Source: Benincasa hispida (Eukaryota; Streptophyta; Magnoliopsida; Cucurbitales; Cucurbitaceae). From it: a stretch of 64,000 bases of DNA. The translations under genes and the position numbers were made by a program. The notes below the pieces were generated by a model, which worked only from the letters and a program-made list of their open reading frames with translations, did not search any database and was not told where the DNA came from. This document shows, piece by piece, positions 35,155 to 45,812 of this stretch (position 1 is its first letter; every line of letters starts with the position of its first letter). The DNA lies in NCBI RefSeq assembly GCF_009727055.1, contig NC_052349.1, positions 35,757,747 to 35,821,746 of the forward strand, read 5' to 3'.

Positions 35155-38100
35155 GCTGAAATTATAAACAAATTCTAATTAGCAAAATTTCTTTTAAACC
35201 CAATCAGATTTTAGCAAAGTAATAATGTACCCAAATTTCATTATTTTATTTGGAATGATATTATAGTGAGTCAGAATAAGTGCTACCGAGGGGCAATCAA
35301 ATACTCCTTCACTAAAGCAAGACATTCTTGATTAAATACTATCTCCAGGATAACTCATATTCTGGTAGTCATTTAGCTACCGTTTTCGGTCAAGAACTTA
35401 CTAACACTTAGTAATTCTATAGGATGTTAGTGGTTCGAGTCCGCTTATCTTCAACTCGTGTCATTTTTAGATCTTAGAGATTAGTGGCCCCAACTTTGCT
35501 ACCAAATTGGAGAGTCAAAGTTGGGAAACGACCTAAGAAATCCTATCCATTTCTGGAGTTTGAGTTGTTCTGAATCCTATGTTACAATCCTCCAAGGGGA
35601 TAACCATGGTTAGCGACTAGCTAATGCTGCCTTAAAGATGACAAGCAGGCGTAACATAAGAATCTCACAGTCCAAACTAATGGAAGAGATGTTGGGTTTT
35701 ATGTCCTAAAACTCGTGGTATGTAAACAATGAAGCTTATTCTAAAAATTCAATAAAGGTGTTATTGAATAAATCTATTACTTGAATGAAATCCAATAAAC
35801 CTAAAAGTCCCTTGACTATTGGGTGAGTACTTAAACTTTATGTGGATATATAAAGGTGGATTAGGTTCGAGTAAATAGTCAAAATCATCTATAGTACATG
35901 GATAAGGTTGGGTACCTTATTCTGGTAACACTATTGGATACAGCTTGCTCTGTAGTTGTTACAAGGAATTGTAAAGTGCTACAAACGAAGTGATTCTAAT
36001 TCGTTCATGTTAGACATAAGAAGTGGGGGTGTCCTTGAGCAAAAGAGTTTGTACAAGATCGGACCACGAAATGAGTCACTTTTACTTTATAACACTGTTT
36101 ACTGTTTAAGACTAACTATTTCAAAGCGATGACCTAGATAACTTGACCTTAATCCTGAGCTAACTATGAACTCCTATTTATCTGGGATTGCCCTTAGATT
36201 TGCATAGGTGAGGGTTGGCTCAATAACGCTGGCTCAATATGACTGCCATTTCAAGGGTAAGACTGGATAGATAGCTAGGGACATAGGGTGCAAGAGGGAA
36301 TTCACTCCATAGAGAGGTTGTTCCCTTAAATGCTGATTCAGGGCTTGAACAAAGGGATCCCACTCTCTCATTTGGTATGAGAGGGACTCGATTTTGTGAT
36401 TGGATCACAAAACAATTGTTCATTAGGGGATCAATGAGGACTTAAGGAACAAGAGGTAATTTCGGGGGTAAAATAAAGATTTGACCCAGCCGTTATTATG
36501 AACAACCTGTGAAGGGTTAACTTACTAATCATGGTTATATCGAGTAGACATGGCTTTAATGGAGTGACTCATTAGTTAACGAATGAGGGTTAGATCGGTC
36601 TAATGAGTTTAGCCGATTAATTTAGGATCGTTGGAGCCCATGATCTGTAGGTCCATGAAGTCCCCCTACTAGCTCGAAAATGGATTAGCTCTAGAGTAGC
36701 ATGATAAGTTAATTTGAAACGTTCAAATTAGAATCAAACGGAATTGGAGAAAATATATTTAAATATGATTTAAATATATGAAGATGAATTTGTGTAAAAA
36801 TTAATTTAATATTGGATATTGAATTAATTAGAATCATTTAAATTGTTTAAATAATATATTTATTAATTTTATTAGAAAACTAATTTATGAAATTAATAAA
36901 TTTTGATTTTAGAAATAAAATATGATTTTAAAATCAAAATGGATTTTTGGAAATTGAAAAATTACACAAAACTTGAAAATGGGGTTTTCAAGTCATCTTC
37001 AAAATAGCTTACAAGGAACCCACCTTCTCTTTGGTTTACTCCAAGCATGAGTTGCATCCCATGCAGCACATCTCTGATATTCTGCAATATATTGAAGAGA
37101 TTGGAGTGAAGAAAGTGGTGGTGAACCGACTGAATTTTTGCTAAAAAATTCGGATGAAGAAAGTGTTCTTCAATGGGTTGGTTCAGTGAGTTTTCTACAT
37201 ATTCCCTTTGATTCCAACTTATTTTGAGTCCTACAACTCAATTTAGAGCACCAAGAGGATAGTAGGGAAGATCTTATGGTGGTCTACACAAGGATTCGGA
37301 GGATTTTGCAGCTGAAAATGAAGATTTCATTGGTTCGGCCAAGGTATGTTCATGAAACCCATTATACTCTGTTTTTAGCATGTTTCTTTTCAACCAAAAT
37401 TAATGAATTAGAATGCTTATGGATCCTATTCCCTTCCGCTGTGTGCTGGTGTTGATCCAACAAAAGAATGCAGGATACGTCGACACACATCTTTTACCCA
37501 CTTACTATGAACTATTTCTCCTATTCACCTTGCTATTGACTCATGCAAACACTTTCCAAATGGAGGTCACTCTCAGGGTGACACGAAGCGTTGCATGGAT
37601 CTCATGGTGTGAACTCTTAAGGACGTGAGAGCTAAGAACAACATATCTCATATGTTATTAATCTCCCATTGAAGTGTTCTATTTTTTTTTTTTTTTGGTT
37701 AAATCTTTACTTAGGAACGTTCTGACTAATTAAACAACCTAAATTTATGTGTTTTATCCAAGTATAACACTTATAATTGGATTTAACCTATGATGTCTAG
37801 GTGATAAACCAATTTTAACACCTCACACCGCTCACATGTGTTCATAAAACCAATTAACAATGCTCAATTATTCGGTCATAATCCCAAGGTAGGAGGTGTT
37901 CCGTAGACCATCAACTTAAGTACCCCTAACCTTAGATAGGATTATATACCGGTTGAGTTTGTAACCCAGGTTCTATAAGATAACGACCTATTTTAACTAT
38001 TAAAAAAGTGGTTAATCTACGTGAGCATGCAACTTATCTTTGTTATGGATTTTAATGTCTAATCCAATTTTATAATAACTTATAAAATAATAGACATGCT

Positions 38101-38330
38101 TTGCATCCATAATATGCTTTTATATAAAAATTATATAAACATTCATTCCATGCATTAATATAACAACTTATATAAGAAAACATGGAATCCTACACATACA
38201 TACTATACATTATAACACTTATAATATACTTGCAATGCATGCTACATGCTGATCCTATGGTGGGATTATAAATCTACATGGCATATGATATGCACACAAT
38301 AGATAAATTATGCATGTATACTCTTAATTC
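35155..38330 (-). mobile_element. Leader of the - strand copia element (interrupted)
   Basis: This is non-coding DNA upstream of the - strand gag. On the - strand it shows the same ordered phrases as the + leader: gctctcacgtccttaagag (about 37633 leftward), gtgtttgcatgagtcaatag (about 37560), gatctaaaaatg (about 35475) and acggtagctaaa (about 35385). It is interrupted by the + strand solo LTR at 35690-37462. No matching 5' LTR was found to the right, so the element is 5'-truncated; the right boundary is approximate. Confidence 0.6.
35690..37462 (+). mobile_element. Solo LTR (copia family), + orientation
   Basis: It is 1773 bp, starts TGTTGGGTTTTATGTCC and ends GTTGATCCAACA. Flanking 5-mers are agaga (35685-35689) and aaaga (37463-37467), identical but for one base. 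The - strand leader resumes on each side: its phrase cgtatcctgcattctt ends at the right edge, and its next phrase tcttccattagtttgg begins at the left edge. This is therefore an insertion into that leader, opposite in orientation to it. No internal sequence is present. Confidence 0.8.
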
Positions 38331-39850
38331 AAAGCCAACGAAAGTGGTAAAATCAGAGATGTTACAACAATGATCAATCGAAATTGCATAACAATAAGAT
38401 AATTTCATAATTGATGGTATAGATTTACTTTTGCCTACAAAGATCTAATCAAATGAATTTATAATTACCAAACTCTAGTACTATTACTACAAAGGCGTAA
38501 CGATAGTGGTAAGTTTAGGCCAATCTGCAGGGAAGTGCAGGACATGTTTCGAATAGTCAATTAACTAGTTATCGAGGTAAATGGGAGGTTATGGTGTGTA
38601 AAGATATAACGTGCATGATGTTAAAAGTAAAGCGGATAAATGTAATTCAAGATTGAAAATTTTAGTTCTAGAAGCAAACGAATTTCTATGCAATTTTCGA
38701 TCATCAACTTCTCTTGATTAAACATACATTCATTTATGTATGCACAACGATTTACTCAACCTAAACGAACTCATTAACACTACAGGCAATTGAATCGTCG
38801 TTGTGTTAAACCAAGCAAGCACCCTAATTATCAATTAAAATCTAAGGCTTTAATTAAATTAAATGATTCTAGTCCTATTGAGTTCGAAAGCGTCCATATA
38901 GAATTAAATCATTTGCATTAAGATTTAGGATTCTATTGTGGGGTTAACCAATTAGATAACCTAATTAACTAACCAATTGATCTTTGATACTAGTTTAGCA
39001 TGGATTCAAGTTTTATAGTTAGACCACATCCCTAGCATACATGATTCCAGCATTTACTACTTGTGATTTTAGCTAGACGAACAATTAAAGAACTCGCAAA
39101 CTAAGAATCGATATCTAAGATATACATTCATGAGTAAGAGAGTTAATCCATGCACGAATATACATCTATAAATTAATCAATAATTCAAATAACATAAAAT
39201 CAAATGTATAGTTCATTCAAGATAAATCTCACAAAAATTACATAGAGTTTACTCCCAAAACTAGAGAAAACTACTTACCACAACATTCCATGGACAAGAT
39301 GTAGAGAGGGAGCTCCAATCATAAACTATAACCCAAAGAAAAAGAGAGAAATCTATACTAAAAAAGCTAGAAGGATGAAGAGAAAGGAGAATTTTGGGAG
39401 AACTGCTCGACATCCATGGATTCCAACTTGAAATACCTTAAAAATGAAGAGAATATTTATAGGAATTGCGATGACGTCGCAGTGCTGAGGGATAGTGTTG
39501 CGGCGCTTTGCCTATAGCGCAGTGTCGTGATACTGCATGTGCACGCAATTGTCCGTCAACATTAAGAGTGCCACGACACTTTTCCTTATGCGCTGTTATG
39601 GTTTTTGCACCAAGCATAGCATCGTGCGGGTGCCTAGGCACTAGCCCCTGGGGTATTTTCGTCTTTTTTTGCTTATTTGAAGCCTTAAGTGCTAGATATG
39701 ACTCCTAATTGCTTCGGATTAACCTCGAACGATAAGTAGCACTCCAAAATGAATGAATTACTTGAGTTCCTACAAAAATAGACAATTAAGCACATTAAAT
39801 ATAACAAGTAAGCGAGATTAGAGGCACAAAATTAGCTCTTTTCAAGAGTT
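38331..39850. repeat. Unclassified repeat-derived sequence
   Basis: No gene. A short GC-richer block at 39470-39660 contains repeated cgctg/gcagtg/cacgac phrases resembling a piece of the copia leader at 23225-23345 (caacgctgt, acgacactgc). I infer a retrotransposon non-coding region but cannot assign it to a family. Confidence 0.3.
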
Positions 39851-41074
39851 AATAATAACCTAAAAAAATAAAAAATAATAGGGTATACCCTTATTAGGAC
39901 AGTTTGTTGTTGACTAGCAATGAGATATGGCGCTTGTGGTGGAAGAAATTTGAAGAAGAAGATATTGTGTGAGGGCATTGCATGCCCATTTAATGGAGAA
40001 AGAGAAAGAAGAAAAACTGAAAAAGAGAGAGACTGATATATTTCTTAGTACATATTAATGATGGTTGATGACCAACTATTACGACATTGCGCGATGAAAG
40101 AGATACAAAGATGTATGAAGACACTACATGCCTATTTGAGAGAAAGAAGAAAAACTAAAAAGAAAAGAGAGATCGACGTATTTTTCAATATATACTGGCG
40201 ATGATTGACAACTGACCGAAAACGACATGCAAAGACTGACATCTAATTTGAGTGATCGATGACGATGATTTGAGAGGGTGAAGATTGGCTTGGCACTCCT
40301 CTTACGTGTGTGGAATTGACCTAAAGAAAATCTTCCTAATAAGATTACACTTTTTTGAAATATTGTTGCATATTCTTTTATCCTAAATATTCATATATAC
40401 TAATACTAGGGTATAAACGGAAAGAAAATGTTGCAATCTTATCTCCTATCAATTCAGTTGTTATCCATTTATGTTTTTGGTTTTTGCCCACTTCTTCTGG
40501 TACTAGCCACAATTTCCCATTAGTTAATGGACCACTAGGCCCAAAAATGATTTGTACCCCTGATTTAGGCCCATTTCCAAACCATATGGGTCCATCATAG
40601 TTGGGCTATTAAATTTGAATAGTGAACCATTGATGGTTGGCCTAAATGCTAAAATATATAGGGCTAATAACTAACAAGTATTGATGAAGATGGTTTTATC
40701 ATCCTTAGATCTCAAACTTTCCTTGATTGGTGACAAAAACATACTTGGTAGACAATTTGGTCACGATATTGGATTTTTTTTGGGTATTATATTAAGTGCA
40801 ATTTAGAGAGTTAATTATGAATAGAATTTCAAAAAAATTGTGATAAACTATTCACTAGCAGGGTTGGTTTTATTGTTTATGCTTATAATCCTTCCTTATA
40901 CCAACTTATTGGATTTTGTAGCAAATATTATAGAACCTAATTATGTATTGCTACTAATTTGTGTGTGTATGTGTATATATATTTCCATTGAGGTTGACAA
41001 CCACCATGTAACTATATTTTTTTAGACAAATCAAACTAAAAGTTACAATCTAACCTCCTCATCAGGAAAAAAAA
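39851..41074. other. Gene-free stretch with a diverged tandem duplication
   Basis: Two diverged copies of about 110 bp lie at about 39970-40085 and 40112-40222. They share gcat(g)cc.attt, gagaaagaagaaaaact, gagatcgac/gagactgat and gatgattgac/gatggttgatgac in the same order, at a spacing of about 145 bp. The remainder to 41074 shows no gene. A 19-A run lies at 41066-41084. Confidence 0.4.
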
Positions 41075-41700
41075 AAAAAAAAACACATTTTCATATCAAA
41101 GAACAATAAGAGGAAACCAAAGTCGTAAAAACATGAATCAATTTATTCTCCTCACAAGAAACACGACAAAAAGACAGACACTAACAACCTTGTCCACAAA
41201 AGAAATGTCCTCAATAAAGATCTTAAAATCAAAGAGAGTGGAATTCACCCTTTGATAAGATTAATAACCTCCAACGCATCTTATTCAACCATAAGAGGTG
41301 AGTTCATATTGACCCATTCCTATTGAATTGCTTTCAGACCCTCCACAATGGTCTCAGCTTCCAAAAGACTATTCCCCCTTTCTTTGGATAAATTTGCAAC
41401 CACCCAAAAGTATGTGTCCGCTATGATCACAACCAATCCATCCAAACTCTCTTTTTCCTTCCTTAGAGGATTACACCACATTGATATTGTACTTCAAAAA
41501 TTGACAGGGGAAGTCCAGCAAGATTGGAAAGGCCCGGAAGAAGGAGAATGAGGTGGACCAACATGGACAGAGAACCTCTAAAAAAACCATTCAACCTAAC
41601 CGACTCCAACAACTGCTTCTCAATTAAGATAACGAGCGTGTTAATGTCCAGAACATCAATGTTGAAGCAAGTTTTGTTTCGGTGGTTCCACATGCTTTAC
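41075..41700 (-). pseudogene. RNase H-like remnant (non-LTR retrotransposon type)
   Basis: On the - strand, broken frames read VVIIADTYFWVVANLSKERG, LLEAETIVEGLKAIQ and ALEVINLIKG in order. This is the pattern of the plant RNase H-like (RVT_3) domain: a conserved VV..D..G strand, EAEA..GLK helix and the D.LEVI.LI segment. It is preceded by MWNHRNKTCFN, like the WxxRN motif that comes before such domains at the end of LINE polyproteins. At least three stops and one frameshift are present, so it is a relic. The family assignment is from memory. Confidence 0.5.
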
Positions 41701-41889
41701 AAAATGATCAACATATGATCTAGCTCCTCATTTGAACACGATGCTCATCACAGTCTACAAATCTCAGTAATCTAACGGTGACAACCAACTCCTTTCAAGA
41801 GCAAAAAAGCCAACATGAGCTTGTAAGAATAAACTCCAACTCTTTTGAGAGAATTTGCATACCTATATGATATGACTTTTTGAGTCCTC

Positions 41890-42740
41890 ATGGGATATGC
41901 AAAAAGAACAAAGTGAATATAGATCATAATTAGATCATAATGTAGGATTTACATTCCCACATGATAAGACTCGTAGATCATATAGTAACTAGTATTAGTT
42001 ATGAATATGTTGATAGTGAGAGTGCCAGTGTGAGAGTGTGAGAGTGTCTGGCAAACTATTTACCTTATAAGTAAAATGAGAATTAAAGGGTTGGGAAATT
42101 TTGACCAATCACAAATTGTCACGACATTTATCAAATTAAGGACGAAATTACAAATTACTAAATTTATAACTAATTTCAAGTTGACAAGTGTTCCAACTTA
42201 AAATTGAAGACAAAAACCAGTGGATTCTGGTAATTTCACGTGTCTTTATCAATACCATTGGATTAAATAAGTTGGTTGTTTCTCATTGGGTCATAATATT
42301 TTGACTCGGGCTCAATTAAGGCCAATGCTATTTTAGCCCAAAGACTAACCAAGCCCAAAATCTAATTTCCGAGCCTAAGCCTACATTGGATTTTATAAAT
42401 AAAGTTTCTCTTTATTGGAGAGATTAAAAAATTTAAAGCTCCATAGAAAACTTAGAGAAAATTCTCTAACTATCAAAAGACTTCTTAAACTCTTGAAGAC
42501 CGAATGAACACTTATAAAAAGTCTCTTGAAGATATATATTCCAAGACTTTAACTTCAAGACCATTCACATGTTGCATCTCCCAAATGAAGTGTACACATT
42601 TAAGAGAGAGAATTAAAGGATCAAATGTTAGAGATTGAGCCACACTCGATAAATCTACATAATCTTAAATTCAACTATATGAACTACGCTTCTCCAGAAA
42701 CCTCGTGCGAACAAAATCATTTTCACAATATGAATAGTAG
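41890..42740 (+). repeat. LTR-like repeat fragment
   Basis: The order of features fits the second half of a plant LTR: a TATA-like tttataaataaag at 42393-42405, a run of ctcttgaagac-type repeats (42490-42565), and an aaatgaagtgtacacatttaag phrase near 42581. It ends near where the LTR at 42748 starts. Neither terminal dinucleotides nor a duplication could be fixed. I infer a Ty3/gypsy-type LTR, truncated. Confidence 0.35.
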
Positions 42741-42747
42741 TTTTTAT

Positions 42748-44776
42748 TGGGATTGGTGTCTTAAATCTCTTTATTCTCACAATTTTAAAACTTGTATAAA
42801 TAAATTGTTATTAATAAAATAAACGTTATTTTATATGTGCATTAACTCAATCTAAGAAACTAATATCCTAGGTTATTGTATGTTACTTAAACATGTATGT
42901 GGTTGACATACATGTGAATCATGTTTAAGTAATAACCTAAATGTTTTGTAGTAAATGGATAAGGTTGGGTGTCTTATCCTGATAACACTATGGATACAAC
43001 TTACTTTGCAATTGTTATAATTGTTGTAAAGTATTACAAATGATCTAATCCTGAACATTCATGTGAAGACATGTGAGTGGAGGTATCTTATACAAATAGT
43101 TTGTGTAAGACTGAACCACAAAATGATTAGTCTCTCTTTATAACATTGTTACTTGAAGAAACTTACATTTCACTAAGATGACCATAGGTGACTTGACCTT
43201 AATTCTAAGTGAGTTGTGAACTTCTGCCTATGAGGGTGGTCCTTTGACCTGCATGGATGAGAGTGGCGAGATTCGCAAACTCAATATGCCTACCATTTTG
43301 GGGATTCGTCTGAATAGGGAGCTGAGAACACAACTACACAAAATGAAATTCACTCATTTTCGTTGTTTGAGTAAGTAGATGGATCACTCCCTTAAGAGCT
43401 GATTATGGGTCTTGAACAATAAGGGCATTCATCCTCTCACTAGCTAGAGAGTGGTCTAGTTTATAGTAATTAATTGTTCATTAGAGGAATCGGTGCTACT
43501 TAAGAAGTTAGATGTAATTACAAGGGTAAAACGGTAATTTGGCCCAGTTGTAGTTATGAGTATTTTGGGAAAAGTCAACTTACTATTGATTGGTTATATC
43601 CAATGGACATAGAAATATATCTACAGTGCAAAAAGTGCAGTTGTCGATCTTTGGTAGAATGAATGACAGTTGAAGAATGTTGATAATTTAATTAAAGAGT
43701 TTAATTAATTAATCTCGTATCTTTAGAGATTCTAATCTGTAGGTCCATAAGGTCACTTGCTAGCTTAATAAGGATTTAAAGAGAATCAATTTTTTTTTTT
43801 ATTAATTTGAATTGTTCAAATTAATTAAAGGAAATTAATTATATGAGATACAATTAATTTAATGTATATGGATACATTATAACATAAAATTTAATGAGAA
43901 AGATAAATATTTGAATATTATTCAAATATTTAATTATGTTAATGTGATTCATATAAAAACTATAGGTTAAAATTATATGAATATGATTCATATTAATACT
44001 GTAGGTTATGTAGGAGAATATAAACTATAGGTTATATTATATGTGATATAATATAAACTATAGGTTATGCATTATATGGATATAATATAAAGTATTATTT
44101 AATTATATTATTTGAATATAATTAAATATATTGTAATTATATTATTATTTGAATATAATTATATTATAAGGAATTATTTTACCATATAAAGTATTATTTA
44201 ATTATATTATTTGAATATAATTAAATATATTGTAATTATATTATTATTTGAATATAATTATATTATAAGGAATTATTTTACGTTGAGAGGGAGTTATTGG
44301 ATAACCCTTCACATCTCTCTCATATGCCATGATCTAGAGAATTTTGTAATTAATTCACTACGTGAGAAGATTTTGAGAACTCTATGAGATCTTCATCTTC
44401 ATTCTTTGTAAACTTTATTCTCTCAAGAACTCTCATTCTTCCTTCACCAAAATAATCAAGGCAAGCCCACACCTCTGTCTTTGGGTCTCACCTTGAGGAT
44501 AGCAAAGAAGACTTCCTTGGTGGTGTCTTGTTCATCTTGTTGTGTGTTGAAGAGTTCATGGGAAGATTTTTGTTCGTGTTGCCTAGGAGAGGAAATTGGT
44601 GAAGACAAATTTCTTCAAAGGTAAGTTTTCACCTACCCTTTTCCTCTCTGTATTTTTCGTAAAAAAACATACTTTAGGTTGTATTATGTTTATCCTCTTT
44701 GTTCTCTGTTTTCTATGTTTTAAGTCGTTCCAAAAATAAATTCACTGACACAAGCGATTGCTCACTTCCGCTGCGA
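42748..44776 (+). mobile_element. Copia-type LTR, second family (+ strand)
   Basis: About 2.0 kb beginning tgggattggtgtcttaaatc. It shares central blocks with the other LTRs (ggataaggttgggtgtctta near 42957; gggtaaaacggtaatttgg near 43525), but its start and end differ. It ends in cacttccgctgcg near 44776. No primer-binding site or coding sequence follows, so it is a solo or truncated LTR. It belongs with the - strand LTR at 62212-64000, which shares the ccaaaatggtagg block. The exact 3' end and duplication were not found. Confidence 0.6.
44085..44281 (+). repeat. Perfect 99-bp tandem duplication within the LTR
   Basis: The 98 bases from 44085 to 44182 recur without a difference at 44184-44281 (period 99). 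The unit is almost entirely A and T, with nested ttgaatataatta phrases. Full identity in otherwise decayed sequence means a recent event or an assembly artefact. Confidence 0.85.
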
Positions 44777-45300
44777 GAGAATCCCCATCCTCGCCCCGAA
44801 GGAGGGGATGGGGACGGAGACAGAGATTTCCTACAGGGACCCATCCTTTTTTTTTAATATATATATTAAAAAAAATTAACCCCTGCCTCATCTCCGACTG
44901 GGGACTCGATTATAATCTCCAATTTGACCCCATATCCGATCAAATCGGGATGGGGACCCACGAAGATTTTTACCAACCCTATCAAGATCTTTTTCTCTTA
45001 TCAAATAATCATCCATATAAGCATAAGCTTAAGCCTTAATAGACAAACCCCAATCTAGTTTTGAAATGGTACCCAACTCTCTCAAAACCAAGAATAATTT
45101 CCAAAATCGAAATCGAAATCCAAATCATTAGAAACAGAGTTATTGAAAAAAGGAAATATTTTGGACTGGAATTGGACAATTTAAAGATATGGGTCGAGAT
45201 CATATTACAGATTAAGAATCATCAACGTGTGTCATTAATCACCCAAATTTCGAAATCATCAACTGATCTTCGCCTTCCCCACTTCACTAATAAAAAAAGG
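44777..45300. other. GC-rich simple-sequence block and NHD1 upstream region
   Basis: From 44775 to 44970 the sequence has repeated gggatggggac and its complement gtccccatcc on both strands, around an AT core (44845-44880). This is a low-complexity repeat type often seen between plant genes. The rest, up to about 45300, is the NHD1 upstream region; no convincing TATA box was seen. Confidence 0.4.
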
Positions 45301-45812
45301 AATTCATCCCAACATCTTTAATCCAAAACCTGGAAGCTTGAGCTGCTGCTGCTGCAGATGGCCACTTCGTCAAAAATTTTCAATTCCCAACATCTTTTAG
45401 ATTGAAGGGTATATGTTTTTGCCAATTCTCTTCTCACTCTCCTGCAATCGTGAACCATTAGAAGAATCCCTTTTGTTGTGCTTAGAAAATTTCGAGAAAC
45501 AAACCCAACAAATCCTTTTGTTTTGTTTTCCTTCTTCATTTTCGATGAGATAATATTTGGTTCACAACCTGATAGACTCTGGCGGGGTAGATTCAAGCTG
45601 ATTTGACACCCAAATCTTACTGGGAAATTCGATATTAAGCCCTTTTTTGCAATCCCATTTCCCAATTCAGCTTTACTGTAATCGGTCGATGATTTGATCG
45701 AAATTTGTTTCAAATCGAGAAGACCCCAGAACGGAATAGCGTTTTTTTCTGGCATATTGCTTTACTTGTAATACAATCCCATTTCTGGAATCTCTAGCTC
45801 GAACTTGATCGA
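45301..45812 (+). promoter_or_regulatory. Probable 5' leader of the NHD1-like gene
   Basis: The stretch before the start codon lacks in-frame upstream ATGs for the main protein. It includes a gctgctgctgctgcag run (45342-45356). An ATG at 45358 opens a 15-codon upstream ORF ending at 45405, which is out of the main reading context. If transcription starts left of it this would be a uORF; that is unproven. A long - strand ORF here (45318-45755) has no domain and is a chance shadow. Confidence 0.3.

Noticed and set aside
20986..44776. Single intact copia element spanning the nest
   Set aside because: Orientation flips, truncated leaders, missing 5' LTR of the pol element and several independent target duplications show multiple separate insertions.
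45318..45755. 145-codon - strand ORF upstream of NHD1
   Set aside because: No domain, Ser-run and Lys-rich composition, and it overlaps the probable NHD1 leader on the other strand; best explained as chance.
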